From Delphinapterus leucas (Eukaryota; Chordata; Mammalia; Artiodactyla; Monodontidae): 64,000 nt of DNA. Positions within the stretch are counted from its first letter, which is position 1. Each line of letters begins with the position of its first letter. The notes below the pieces were generated by a model. The model worked only from the letters and a program-made list of their open reading frames with translations, had not been told where the DNA came from and did no database searches. Where the stretch lies: the NCBI RefSeq assembly GCF_002288925.2, contig NW_022098021.1:4537749-4601748 (forward strand). Reading direction: 5' to 3'. Positions 20,926-32,974 of the stretch are shown one piece after another. The translations under genes were made by a program, and so were the position numbers.

Positions 20926-22281
20926 AGGGTAGAGATGCGCGGCTCGGGTAATGGTCATGTGGTCAGGGTGGCCGACTGGCCTGCTGGCTGCAGGGCCCCG
21001 GGCTCGGACAGGCATCTGAACCCATGGGGACGGGGTAGAGCCAGCCCTCTGCCAACACGGCCCTTCTGGATCAAAGTATAAAGGTACGATCCTCTTCAGA
21101 GCCCTGAAGTTGCCCAGATCTGAGCCAAGAGAAATACCTAGATATTAACCTAGACTCCCCCAGTTTTGAAGCTGGTGTGGACGGCGTGTGGTGGGAGCTG
21201 AGGAAGCTGGAGGACCTTGTAACCCATCCAGGCAGGGAGACTGGTCCAAGGTCACACTGCAGAGGAATGACTGGAAGATGGCTCTCTCCCCTCCCCTCTC
21301 AGGGCTCGTCCATCGAGCCAGGTCAGCCTTTGCAAGGTGAGCCGCATCCTGCATCAGTGCCCAGCGGGGCACCCGGCCTCAAATGTAGATTCCAAGGCCA
21401 CCTTAGCATCCTGCTGACCAGGAGTCTGCATTTTGAACAGATAGATATATATACCCTTATACACCGTGCCCGCTCCTTGTTCCCAAGGAGATGAGGGGCG
21501 CCCAGCGCTGTCTCCGGAGGCCTCTTTTGCTGCATGCGCTACAGGTAAAGGGGCTGGGCTCCGATGGGCTTCTTTCTGGGTCAGTTCTAAGTGCAGGGCT
21601 GTGGAGAAGAGGCTGCCCCGTGAGAGTGAATTAAATCTACCCCAGGCGCACACTGCTGCTTCTGAACTTACACACGGGTCTTTTAAAACCATCTTTCCTT
21701 TTTATTTTCCAAAATCCTCTTCCAGGTGTCTTCTTCTCACTCTTTTCAGGCCTGATCCAACCCAAGGCTGTTCCTTCAGTCCCCATGACAGTCCCACGCC
21801 ACCTGAGAAGCACTTACGGAACATGGGTGTGCTTTTACCCTCCCAAAGGCGACTCAGAAGACGACGGAGCCCTGGCCCGAGCTCGTGCCCAGAGCTGGGG
21901 AAGGCCAGTCTCTCGACCCTGGAGCCGTCCCGGCATGAGCACCGGTGCCTGCACCCAGGTGCAGGAGGGTGAGCCGAAGGGCTCAGAAGCTCAGAAGACA
22001 ACCGCAGCTTACAGAGCAAAGGTCCGGATCAACGTGCCGGGGCGCGAGGGCACGTGGAGGGATCCTAACAGAGCAAACAGCTAATATCACCACTGGCGTC
22101 CGGCGCTCTTCCAAACTGCACACTGAGGGAGGGGCGGTGCACGACAGACCAGAGGGCCGGCCAGCAGGCTCGCCTTAGTGGGGATGTGTTCATCAGCTTG
22201 CTTTCCAAGAGGCCTTGGGACACACAGCAGGTGCATTGGAAAGAGAGATAAAAGGAGAAGAGGCAGCGCTATGGAGGAGTC
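20926..22281. other. Unique sequence
   Basis: No gene supported. 21375-21440 ('ctcaaatgtagattccaagg', 'gaccaggagtctgcattttg') may be a MER5-like scrap. The frames in 21150-22180 overlap on both strands and have no domain. Confidence 0.4.
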
Positions 22282-22334
22282 GGGGGGCGGGGGGGAGGGG
22301 AGGGCACCCCGGCAGAGAAAAATCGGGGGGGGGG
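22282..22334 (+). other. G-quadruplex-prone G runs
   Basis: Four or more G runs lie within 23 bases (22282-22304), and a second run of ten G follows at about 22325. The pattern fits a G-quadruplex motif on the plus strand. Confidence 0.6.
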
Positions 22335-22744
22335 TGCTCAGGGCAAAGGGAGACGCTCAGGCTGGGGAAAAGGGAGCTTAGAAGGACAGAAACACCAATC
22401 CAGGTGAGCAGAGCTGTCTTCACAGGTTTTCTCAGGACCTGCTTTCCAACCTTTCTAGAACAACGTGGATTATAAAGTAGTCCCTTCATCTGCTGCTGTG
22501 GACACACTCTGGCAGCTGCGAAGAATTACCTGCATGTGTGCGTTACCACTGGAACACTGCTGATATTCTCAGAGTCAATCCTGAAATAGGCAGAGGCCTC
22601 AGGCCCATCCATCTGGCCTGACACCAAGAGTGCAGCCAGGAGCAGAGGGCCAGGTGAGCTGCAGAGAAGGCGAGGAACACTTCTGGAAAATCAGAGAAAC
22701 TTCTTTTGATGCAGGAAAGAATCCTCCCCTCTGCCTCAAGAAAA
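22335..22744. other. Unique sequence
   Basis: Nothing recognised. Confidence 0.4.
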
Positions 22745-22771
22745 AGAGAGAGAGAGAAAGAGAGAGAGAGA
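22745..22771. repeat. (AG)n microsatellite
   Basis: Imperfect GA array with one AAAG interruption. Confidence 0.95.
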
Positions 22772-25245
22772 TTTCTAGTGATAAAAGGAAGTTTCCAATT
22801 TCCAGTAATAATGAGATGAAAAGACCATTCTCAAAGATCGTCAAGGCAATTGTAGTAAAATGTCAACAGTGGCTGGAAACAAAGTCAATACAATTCCTCT
22901 ACGTGAAAATATAAATATACTAGAGATGATTGATTTGGCCATAAATTGTTTCCATGCACACATTTTCCCCCTTTTCCACTGTACATATTTTAAAATTTGT
23001 GTCACTCATACGAACAGAGTGCGATGGAAGCACTCGGATAATTTTCAATCTGTAAAATAAACATTATTAAAAATTCTAAAAATGTTAAAGAGAAATCGTT
23101 TTGGGCTTGAACAGTGACTGGGGCAGGAACTGCTTGGGAGGTACAGCTGGTCCCACAAATGATGCAGGAAACAAAGAGCTCCAGGCAGGGAAAGAAAAAG
23201 GTACCCTTTCAAGCCCATTTGTTTGCCTTGCGCGTGGAGGCAAGAAGTCAGTTTGGGATTCTGCCCTATCTTATCCACTCAATCTTATCAGGTGGTAGAT
23301 CTGTCCTTTGATCCTGTCAACAATGTGGAAAGTTGGAGACAGCTGCCACCACCCCTAGTCAGCAGGGCCTCACCATTCCCTCATAAAACATTTATGAAAC
23401 CTGTAATAAACAGGCCTGATAAGGGAGAGGGCTCAAGATTTCAAAACTCAGCAGCTCCGCTGAAAATGCCCTTCTCTGCCTCCAAGGTTCCTTTATTTGA
23501 AGAGCAAACACAAACCATCAATTCCCACTGGTCATAAAGTTTCTGAGCAAAGAGTTTCACCAAACCCTGAGATTAGCAGAATTTGTTCGGAGCCTTACCC
23601 ATAAGGGACAAAGCACCTCCCCTCCCCTGCCTGAAATTCTCTGCGCTGATATGGGCAGGGGCCAGGGTGACCATAAAAATTCAGCCACGGAGAAACAGAG
23701 TCATTTGATGCCACAAAGTAAACTAATATTCTGTGATTGAGTTTAGCAAAGAGAAGAGTAGCATTTTCATGGCGCATCACAAAATATAACTTTGTTAATA
23801 TTTATTTTAACTTCTGTTTTGTTTTCTGGGAAATTGAGTTCTCTGAGTTTAGCAGAAGTAGACTGAGTCCTCACGACTCCCACACTCTCCAGGAATTTTC
23901 TTAGTTGACTCTTCTGGGCAGGTGTCAGGTGAGTGACTTAAACCAGAGGTCTTCGAAGAATCTAGAAATAAAGAAAGCCAAGAGCAAGAGAGGGAAATAC
24001 ACTGAGAGTGACTGGAAACTTCCAGGAAGACGAATATGCTTCGGGGCGGGGGACATTGTTGTCTGCACACTGCAGGCACTGCAGGCACCTGTGGAAGGAT
24101 GAGCAGGTGGATGGAAGCAAGACCGGCAGACGCTGCAGGCGTTCCAGGAGTGGTAGCAGCGCACGTGAGCTGAGAGACAGAGAAACAGGAGCAGCTTTAT
24201 CTAGTGCCTGCTTCAAGATGGCCAAAGGCAGCACCCCTGAACTGACTGGGGGAAGATTTCCAGGTCTCTCCTCTCTTCTGCCCTAGCCAACCAGGTGACC
24301 AACTAAAGAGAAATGAGAAGGCGGATCCTCCGGAGAGCTGCTGGACAAGCCCCCCGGGGTTGAGCTATCCCCCTGCACAGAAGCCTCTCTCCCCTAGGTT
24401 CCCAAGCTGGGAGACATGTTCCCCTGCACCCTCCTCCTTGGCGCTCACCTTTCGGGGAGCTCAGCCCACATCCCTCTACATTGTCCACACCTGCCTCATT
24501 GCTTAACGTAAAGCAAACCCTCACACGTGGGCCCCTGAGCGGTGTGAGTGTTGTGTGTGTCCACTGTGTTTTCCTTTCCAGTTTTTTGTGTCCAGAGGGT
24601 GGAGGCCACCTTGACTAACCTCGTAAGCACCTGCCCCAGCACAAGCACGGGGAGCTGACGACAATGGTGGTCCTCTCACCCCCTGTGCCCAGAGCAGCGC
24701 CCGGCAGGTGGGCTCCATGGGCAGCTGGGCTCTGGGGGGCTTCAGTGTTCCAGGCACTGGGGCTAGGGATGCCTAGCCGAGGAGAAGGAGGAGAGATGGG
24801 GCTCAGCTGTAACTAGGGACCAAGGATACACAGCCGGCAGCATCTGAGATGTCCCAGCGTGTTGGTCAGCAGTACCGGTCAACAGTGGTCTGGCCGGAAC
24901 CCACGGAGGCAGGCAGAAATGAACTGACGGTCCCGTAAGACAGGACCCCGTTAGTGAACAGGCCATGTCATTTAGGATCATAGCTGAAGTGTCCCCAAAT
25001 GCTTCTGGACCAAGGGGGGCAGAGCTGGATTTTCATGGAGAATTCAGCCCAAGTAGTCTTTCCAGAGACCCCATCAGATGTGCTGTCTCCAGGCCACGGC
25101 GTTCCGGGGCCCTGAACCGTGGCCTCGGGGAGAGGAGGGGGCTGGCTGTCAGGAGGGCTGTGGGAGAGAGATGGGGGGGTTCTGTGCCCCACCCTGTGGA
25201 ACAGGCCCCAGCTCCTCCCGGAAGTCAAGGGGCAGGGCGGTGCGC
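22772..25245. other. Unique sequence with AT-rich islands
   Basis: No gene supported. 22830-23095 and 23370-23560 are AT-rich, low in CpG and not repeat-like, so they could be conserved noncoding sequence; 23760-23830 is similar. 24300-25240 is GC-richer with only chance frames. Confidence 0.4.
22830..23095. promoter_or_regulatory. Candidate conserved noncoding block
   Basis: An AT-rich, non-repetitive island with 'gattgatttggccataaatt' and 'aataaacattattaaaaatt'. The role is inferred from composition only. Confidence 0.25.
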
Positions 25246-25249
25246 TGGT

Positions 25250-25475
25250 CAAGGGTACAAGCTCCCTGTCGACCGACCGCTCACACTCCACGTCCAGCTC
25301 TCACACTTCCTACTCCTGGGACCTTGTGCGCCAAACCCTGTGCTCGGTTTTCTCATCTATGAAATCAGGATGACGAAATCGGGGTCCTCGTTGGATTGCG
25401 GTAAGGAACAGACGAGACGGTGCAAGGGTGGCATTTGGAAACCCTCAACAACTGTTAGCTGCCATCATTATTATT
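25250..25475 (+). mobile_element. MIR SINE
   Basis: Diverged MIR: 'gctcacactccacgtccagc', 'gggaccttgtgcgccaaacc', 'cggttttctcatctatgaaa', 'gcggtaaggaacagacgaga' and the end 'gttagctgccatcattatta'. Confidence 0.75.
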
Positions 25476-25575
25476 TGGAGACGTTGCCAGCATTTTTCCC
25501 TGTTAGCACTCAGAATAGTAGCCTGTAATGTTCATGCACTTTTCATGTCCACAGGAGACTGTGAAGCCTGGGTTT
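25476..25575. other. Unique sequence
   Basis: Short gap with nothing recognised. Confidence 0.4.
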
Positions 25576-25688
25576 TGCCCTGAAGGTTGGCACTTCCCGC
25601 TCCTATAGTCCACGCTGACATCTCCCACCTCGATCCCTTGCAAACTGCCAACTCTCTTTCTTACAGTGTTGCCCATTTAGTTATCTCA

Positions 25689-25747
<59 letters not shown>

Positions 25748-25855
25748 TAAAGTGGATGTGATTATCAGCCCCATTTCACCGGCAAGGCAACCGAGGTCTG
25801 GCAACACACAGGGTTTTCCAAGCACAGCTAGTGGGTGTGAACCTCATCTCTAAGG
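25576..25855 (-). mobile_element. MIR SINE, antisense, with internal CA array
   Basis: The right part reads as antisense MIR: 'gattatcagccccatttcac', 'ggcaaggcaaccgaggtctg', 'aagcacagctagtgggtgtg'. The left part is weak. The CA array at 25686-25741 splits it. Confidence 0.6.
25686..25741. repeat. (CA)n microsatellite
   Basis: About 27 CA units with one CACC interruption near 25693. Confidence 0.97.
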
Positions 25856-26285
25856 CTCCGAGCCTGACTCTGCTTGGACCCGACTGAACGGGCTGAAGAG
25901 GGGAGGCCGAGCGAGGGGGATGGCAGGTCAGAGGCAGGGATGGGATGAGAGGGAGGGAGGGGCTGTTATAACAGGTTATGTGGGGCTGTCCCAGGAAGAC
26001 CAGGGCACAGGGACGCCCTAGTTAACGGCAACAAAGACCCCAGCCCAACAATCCCAGGCCAAGGTTAAGGTGGGCAAACTCGCCATGATGTTATGGCATG
26101 TTCCTCTGTGCAGATCGGTGGGGGGCAGGCGAGGGCTGGCCACGCTCGCCTGTGCGCTGTCTCTCCTCTTCCACCAGACGTCACGCACCCCAGGGCGGCC
26201 TCCGAGCATCCTGGCACCGAGCCTTCCTTCCAGGCCAGTGTGGGAGTCCCTCATCCAGCAGACGTTGAAAGCTCCCAAACCGTTT
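25856..26285. other. Unique sequence
   Basis: No gene or repeat recognised. Confidence 0.4.
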
Positions 26286-26790
26286 AAAGGCTCGGATGTT
26301 GATGCTGAATATCTGTACACCTGTGTTCAGAGCCACACTATTCACAGTGGCCAAAAGGTAGAAGCACCCCAAGTGTCCATCGCCAGACAAATGGACAAAC
26401 AGGACGTGCTGCATCCGTGCAATGGAATAGTATTCAGCCTTCAAAAGGCAGGGAATCCTGACACAGGCTACAACACGCGTGACAGTGACATTATACTCAG
26501 TGAAGTAAGCCAGTGACAAAAAGACGAGTACTGACTACTCCACCGGTATGAGGTCCCTTGAGCAGTCCGACTCATGGAGACGGAAGGCAGACCGGTGGGC
26601 CGGTGGCTGGGAGATGGGGGGTGGGCTGGGAGTGGGGAGCTCGTGTTCGGGGGGGACAGAGTTTCAGTCTCGCGCGACGGACAGATTCTGGAGGTGGTGG
26701 CACGACAACGTCAATGTACTTAACACTGAGCTGTACACTTAAAAATGGTAAATTTGACGTTATATGTATCTTATCACAATTTCTTTTAAG
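26286..26790 (+). mobile_element. Old L1 3' end
   Basis: ORF2 tail and 3' UTR with many CpG-rich changes: 'cactattcacagtggccaaa', 'aagcaccccaagtgtccatc', 'caatggaatagtattcagcc', 'ctacaacacgcgtgacagtg', 'gctgtacacttaaaaatggt', ending 'tatcttatcacaatttcttt'. Not coding. Confidence 0.85.
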
Positions 26791-27633
26791 TTTGGATGTG
26801 GTATCCTGACACCTTCAGACACAGTGGGCTGCTAGGTCCACGCCAGGGAGGAAGCTCAGCACGCTTTCCCTGTGCCCTGAGGGGACACCTGGCCACCTTT
26901 CCCAGCCACCCACCCACACCCTGCTTGTGCCCTAGGCAGGGGAGCTGCTGCCCCGAGGAAGGGGGTCCTTTCCTGGTTGGTATGACGTGCCACTGGTCCC
27001 CCCAGCCCTGTGCCCACAGGCTGTGTCTGCCCAGAGGGGCGCCTTCCCCAAACCCCACAGGCCCCCGTGGACCGGGGCAGCCCAAGGCAGGGGCCGTGCT
27101 CACTCCTCTCCGTGTTCCCTGCTGCTCACGCAAAGCCTTGCACACAGCTGGTGCTCAAGAGACATGTGGAAAGGAGGAGAGAAGGTAGCAGGGAAGGAGG
27201 AAGGGACAGAGGAGTAGAGGAGCGGGCAGAAGGGACACACGGAGGGCAGACATGGACAAACATGGACGCGTCTCCACCTCTATGCCTCGTGCGTATTTAT
27301 GGCCGAGAACCAAGGGGGCTCTTCTGGGGTCTCCAAACTTGCCATGGTTTGTTTTAGGACTTGATGTGCCCTTCCCTCATCTCACTGCCCAGAATTCTGA
27401 AACTGCAGCAGGCTGGGGCGACGGGGCGGGAGTTCCAGGTCTCGCTTGCCCTGGGCATCTGAGGGCCCAGACGTGCTCTGACACGAGCCTCCGGTCTCAG
27501 CTGCCCCTCAGGCAGCGTCCACAGCAAACACCCACGCGACTGCAGAGGTTCAGATTCACCAAGCCCCCTGTCACCACACTCCCCCTGGGCCCTTACAGAC
27601 GCTCCTCCCCAGTGCCTCTCGGCATCTTAGTGC
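26791..27633. other. GC-rich unique sequence with an L2 scrap
   Basis: No gene supported. 27095-27165 ('tgctcactcctctccgtgtt', 'agccttgcacacagctggtg') resembles a plus-strand L2 3' end. Confidence 0.4.
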
Positions 27634-27640
27634 AAGAAAC

Positions 27641-28285
27641 CACTCCTGGGCATACGTATACCCAGAGAAAACCGTAATTCAAAAAGACACATGCACCCGC
27701 CATGTTCACCGCAGCACTATTCACAATAGCCAAGACATGGAAGCTACCTAAGTGTCCACTGACAGACGAATGGATAGAGATGATGTGGTACATATATATA
27801 TACAGTGGGATGTTACTCAGCCATAAAAAAGAACAAAATAATGCCGTTTGCAGCAACATGGATGGACCTAGAGATTGTCATACTGAGTGAAGTAAGTCAG
27901 ACAGAGAAGGACAAACATCATATGGTATCGCTTATATGTGGAATCTAAAGAAAGGGTACAAATGAACTTCGTTACAAAACAGAAGTAGAGTCACAGATGT
28001 AGAAAACAAACTTATGTTTACCAGGGGGTGGGGGGGGATAAACTGGGAGATTAGGATTGACATACACACACTACCATATATAAAATAGGTAAGGACCTGC
28101 TGGAGAGCACAGGGAACTCTACTCATTACTCTGTAATGGCCTATGTGGTAAAAGAATCTAAACAAGAGCGGATACGTGGATATGTATAACTGTATATGTA
28201 TATGTATCACTTTGCTCTACACCTGAAGCTAACACAACATTGTAAATCAACTCCTCTCCAATAAAAAATTTAAAAACTAAAAAAA
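27641..28285 (+). mobile_element. L1 3' end, 5'-truncated insertion
   Basis: ORF2 tail ('cactcctgggcatacgtata', 'atagccaagacatggaagct', 'gtgatgtta'-like TATA section) then the cetartiodactyl 3' UTR ('agagcacagggaactctact', 'gtatcactttgctctacacc', 'cattgtaaatcaactcctct', 'ccaataaaaaatttaaaaac'). Target site aagaaac at 27634-27640 and 28286-28292. Confidence 0.9.
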
Positions 28286-28292
28286 AAGAAAC

Positions 28293-28700
28293 TCAAAGCC
28301 TCCTTGGCGGAGGGATGAAGTGTGTCCCTCCTCCGCAGCCACCCGCCCCTGCACCCCTCCTCCGTCCCCTCCTGGGCCCCCATCTCCGGGACCGGCCCAC
28401 CCCCAGCAGATCCGTTATCTGCACGGACTGTTCCCAGGCGATAAAGCAGCCCAGGTCAGGTGCAGGGAGCTTTGTGGCCCTGCGGAGGCACAGGGATTTT
28501 CCTGGCCCATCGCCCCTGCTGTTTGCTCACCTGTCATCTCAGCTTGGTGACAAGGCTGACAGGAAAAGGGGGGGCGGGCGCGTGTGTGGCAGGAGAGGTC
28601 ATTTATTGGAAGGCTGCTGGCTGTAAACACACCCGCGCGGCTTTCGACGGCAGCCCTGGGCCCGCCACGCGGCCGGCCCCCTGTTAATGCGTAACCACTT
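28293..28700. promoter_or_regulatory. Candidate conserved noncoding block
   Basis: Non-repetitive sequence mixing GC-rich parts with GATA/homeobox-like pieces: 'ccgttatctgcacgg', 'caggcgataaagcagc', 'ggtcatttattggaag', 'gttaatgcgtaaccactta'. CpG is moderately frequent at 28565-28680. There is no coding frame of note. Regulatory role is inferred. Confidence 0.3.
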
Positions 28701-29659
28701 AGCCCCCCTCGGGGCAGGTGCGGGGACGTGGCTGTGACCCCGCCTTTCTTCCAGCTCCCCCAGGCCGGCCACCTCATCCTGTGCTCGGGCCAAACCCACT
28801 GAAAAGTGAAGGCCGGGGAGTGTCCCAGCCCTCGGCCTGCCCCAGAGGCCCTGGTCCTCCAGCCCCGGGCGGTCAATGCGTGACCTCTGACCCTGGGGGA
28901 GGACGGGGCATCAGGGTCAGGCGCGGTGGCCTCATGCAGCAGAGGGGCTGGCTGGGACGGCACCCCAGCACGAAGATCCAACATGTGCTGTCTGTTCCCT
29001 GCCCCTCGGCTGCAAACAATATACACTGGAGCATGAAAGATTCAGCTCTTGCTCCAGCTGCTGGGATGAGCTGTCCACGCCCAGGAGGTGCCCCTCAAGC
29101 CCTTTCCCTCTGAAGGACACACGCTGGGGCTGCCGGGCAGGCGGCAGTGAGGCCAGTGGTGGCGGGCGGGATGCTAAAGAAAAGACCATTCTGTACGCAT
29201 ACAAGGACAGTGACGGGATAAGGTGGGTTCTAAGGAAAATCTGGGGCTTCCCAGGTAGGACAACTAACCTCGCAGTGAGGCGCTATCTCCCCTTCCCGGG
29301 CTGTCTTGAGCGGTCGATTAGTCAAACTGGCCCCAGCAGTTCCTCAGCTGAATGCGTCCAGACTCCCCCCTGGGAAACCAGGATGCACTGCACCTTTGGG
29401 GCTGCACCTCCTCCATTTCTTTCCCATCGGCTGTACCTGCATCAGAGCCCTCGACTGCGAGGTTTATGGGTCTCAGAGAGGCCTTCTCTGCTCTCAGCAC
29501 GGGGCAAGCCAGTCGCAGGAGAGGACCCATCATCGTAAATCCTGGAAGCAATGCTAACGCGTTGATGAGCCCCTGCCCTGTGCCCAGCAGTCCCCTCACT
29601 CCGGTGGGGGGGGGGGGCAAAGAGACGTTATCTAACTCATCAGAACAGGCCTCCCAGCA

Positions 29660-29790
29660 ATAGTGCACCCAGTTATTATTTTATGAAGTCGTTATCACCT
29701 GCAGCCACGGGATTAATAAAAATTGAGGGTAATAAAAGAAATCACAGAGGAAACTAATGCTATCAACTATGTAACAGAAGGGAAGAAGCA
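29660..29790. promoter_or_regulatory. Candidate AT-rich regulatory block
   Basis: Contains 'ccagttattattttatgaag', 'gggattaataaaaattgag' and 'ctaatgctatcaactatgta' between GC-rich flanks. No repeat family fits. Role inferred. Confidence 0.25.
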
Positions 29791-31129
29791 GGCTTCGTCT
29801 GTAGTGACAAATTCTCCCGTCGCACAAACTCAGAAATGAGGGCCAGGAGGAAGGGGGCACAAGGCAGCGTTAGAGAAGGCCACTCACTAGGTCAGGTGAC
29901 CACCTCGCAATGGTACCTGTGCTCTGCGCAAACCAGAGGTCCGCCTCCAAATGACCTCGGGGGTGCAAGGGGGAAGGGTCTTCTGGTCAAGCCTATGTCT
30001 AAGCCCCTCTCTAGGGGAGGCTGCTGCCATCACCGCCACCCTCTTCCCGGCTGACAGCGGTGGATGGGCTGTGAGGCTCAGTGGGCCCCAGCCCCAGGCT
30101 CCCCCTGAATCTCAAGTCCCCTCTTGCATTGTGCTAATGCCAAGCCCAAGCCCAGCCAGGTCTCCCAGGGACACAGATGTGGTCCAGGACTGCTGAGAGC
30201 CCAGGGTCACACACCCACTGTGGCGTCCCTGTGTTTGGAGAAGGGCCCGGTGCTCCCCGGATGATACAGAGGAAAGGGGAGCCCAGGCCCGGCCTCGGGC
30301 ACTAACTCCAGGGAGATCACCCAATCAACTCGATCAAACAGAGTGCGGACTGCAGTGCAGACCCGGCTCTGACGGCAGATGGGAACAGATGCCACTCGAC
30401 AGCTCTGAGGAAGGGACGGCGTTTTAGGCCGTGAATAAGACGGGCAGTCTAGGGAAGGCCACTGGCTGGAGGGCCAGGGTCTAGGAGGTGGCCGGTGAGG
30501 GGAGGAGGTGAGAAAGCAGACGGGGAGTGGGGTGCAGAGACGGGCAGCCTCCCTGTGGCTAACGGGCACCAGTTGGTGGGTGAGATGGGGACACTGCAGG
30601 TTTTGTACTTGGTCAGGGCCAGGCGTTCCTGTAAAACCTGACTCGTTCAGGGGGCGTCACTTGGGCAGATGACCCTGGGACGGACCCTTCACCCCCAACG
30701 TTCTTTAATTACTAAGGACTTAGTTATGTTCATCAAGAAAGCTGGGAGATGCTACTGGGGAAAGCCGACCTGCTTTTGCAATAGGTGCATCGACCATCTC
30801 TGGCTGGTCTCAGCTCCCCTGAGGACAAATAGAGGAGAAGGAGGGGGATTCCATGAGGAAGAGAGGGTTTCAGAACAGGAAGCCCAGTCGGGCCCACCTG
30901 CTTGGACCCTGAGCAGAGTCCCCCAGGGGCACGGCCGTGACTCATCCTGGCCTCTTTGCCTTCCAGCTCGGAGGCTTCTACTCTGCCTGGGCTTCCTGTG
31001 CCCCACCTTCACCTCAGGCTTTCTCTGGGACGGGACACGGGGTGCTCAGGGCCTCTCGGCAGCTCGAGGGAGAGGCTACGAACCACCCAGACAACCCAGT
31101 TTCCCAAGTGGGGCCTGTGTCCTGTATCC

Positions 31130-31330
31130 AGCGAGGGCTGAGCTGCAGCCAAGTGGCCGCCTATCAGCCTGCAATCCAAACTCCCGCCAAGGCCCCTTGG
31201 CCAGTAATAAACCCAGCCGGCTGCAAAAACAGGCCCAGGAATACAGCCCTGGCCGGGTAATGATTAACTGGCAGCGAGGGGGCCCTGGAGGTCACAGTGA
31301 TAATGAGAAAGTTTCCCTGAGCTATCTCAA
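31130..31330. promoter_or_regulatory. Candidate conserved noncoding block
   Basis: Non-repetitive, with 'ccagtaataaacccagccgg', 'gggtaatgattaactggcag' and 'cacagtgataatgagaaagt'. The TAAT/GATTAA spacing suggests homeobox sites, by inference only. Confidence 0.25.
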
Positions 31331-32680
31331 GTGCAGAGGGCCTGGGGAGGGGCCCTGGCTGGCGCCCGACTCCCAGCAAATGCTTCCTGCCCCCTCCAGG
31401 GCGTGCTCCCTTCAACGACCCAACGCTGCCCCTCCCCACGGGAACAGGGGAACTGACGTCACAAACCTGGGGACACGGGCCCTGGTAAAGTCCACGGTGA
31501 GGACGCCAACAGGGGCGTCTTCCCGGGAGGCGGCTTTTCCCCAAACCTGACACAGATAAGCCCTTCCAAGAAGAGGGAGTGCTTTTATCTTTATTGCTTG
31601 GCCAGTCCTGAGACTTAGAGGGCCGCTCTGTTGGAGTGAAACTCAAAAAGGATTTTCAGCGGGACTTTCTGCTTTCTGATTTTTTTTTTTTTCTTTTTAG
31701 TACTTTGGCATCTTGCAATGAAATTCTCCAGCAACTTTCTTCCGAAGTTCCTAAACAACTTCACAGGCAGAACTCACGCCTCGGTTTACACGAGCGAGGA
31801 ATGCTAAGCCCCCACGATGGGTCTATCATGATGCTTCACAGAGTTCAAAAGAATCCTTTCACTGGGGAGGCAAGGCCGACAAAGAAAAAAAATAATAAAA
31901 AGGCCTCCAAGGTGGAGGATCTATAAAGCCTCAGCGTTCTAGGAAATCACAACGTCGGCTGGAGACGAAGGGGGTCTCCCAATTTGGAGACAGAAGTGAA
32001 GGCTCACTCGAGGGCATGTGACTGTCGGGGTCAAGATGGTGCCATGAGCTGCCATCCCAACTCTGGCTCTACCACCTTCTATGGAACCTTCTATTGGTGT
32101 GCTCATCCACCAACAGGGTCCCAGCTCACAGACCTTTCACACTGTCACTCCTTCGCCCTCCACTCCACCACCCCCTCTGAACTCAAAGCAAAGGTTGGAA
32201 GCACCTTTTCTACTTAATGTTGAAGCTGGGAGACTCTTCCTACACTTTCCAAATTCTTGTTGTAGAAAGGAAGCCATGTATGACTCCTTGAAAAAGCTGG
32301 TACTGATTCCTACTGACACACCCATCACATGTCCCAGAATGTCACCAAATATTGACATCCTGTCCCGCTGAGCAGGCAGCCACGTTGAAGTAAGACAAGC
32401 ACCCAGCTCTGGAATCCTCTTACTTCAGGAGGCCAATCACCGAGCAGTGTTCTTACAGCCTCTTATTTGTTATCTAATTCATCGACTAACTTGTATTAAG
32501 ACCCCACCCAGAGTAAACTGCTTCATTTTCCAGTTAGCATCTATTGGGTAAGTGATGTTTTCACTTTTTTCAGATGTGTGTGATAACGCTGGTCTACTTT
32601 CAGATACGTTATGCTTTAAAATGCGCACAACACTGTGTGCTCTTGATGGAAATAACACCACCTCCTGTAAAGTAAGTATT

Positions 32681-32887
32681 CTTTTTTTTTTTTTTTTGGT
32701 ACGTGGGCCTCTCACTGTTGTGGCCTCTCCCGTCGCGGAGCACAGGCTGCAGACGCGCCGGCTCAGCGGCCACGGCCCATGGGCCCAGCCGCTCCGTGGC
32801 ATGTGGGATCCTCCCGGACCGGGGCACAAACCCGCGTCCCCTGCATCGGCAGGCGGACTCTCAACCACTGCGCCACCAGGGAAGCCC
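32681..32887 (-). mobile_element. CHR SINE, short cetacean form
   Basis: Reverse orientation: T tail (32682-32698), 'ggtacgtgggcctctcactg', 'catcggcaggcggactctca' and 'gcgccaccagggaagccc'. Target site taaagtaagtatt at 32668-32680 and 32888-32900. The intact 13-bp duplication and pure tail suggest a fairly young insertion. Confidence 0.95.
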
Positions 32888-32916
32888 TAAAGTAAGTATT
32901 TAAAAAAAGAAAAAAC

Positions 32917-32936
32917 TATATATATATACATATATA

Positions 32937-32973
<37 letters not shown>

Positions 32974-32974
32974 G
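32917..32974. repeat. (TA)n-(TG)n-(TA)n microsatellite
   Basis: TA units, then about 11 TG units, then about 9 TA units. Confidence 0.95.

Larger units (their letters stand above)
28701..32667. other. Unique sequence
   Basis: No gene supported. It includes AT-rich 29660-29790, a GC-rich stretch 30000-31560, a T run at 31680-31692 and mixed sequence to 32667. A 293-codon open frame at 30669-31550 (plus) has no domain and no codon periodicity that I can see. 31130-31330 resembles a conserved block. Confidence 0.45.

Noticed and set aside
25587..25853. 88-codon frame with a His-Thr repeat
   Set aside because: The repeat is the translated CA microsatellite.
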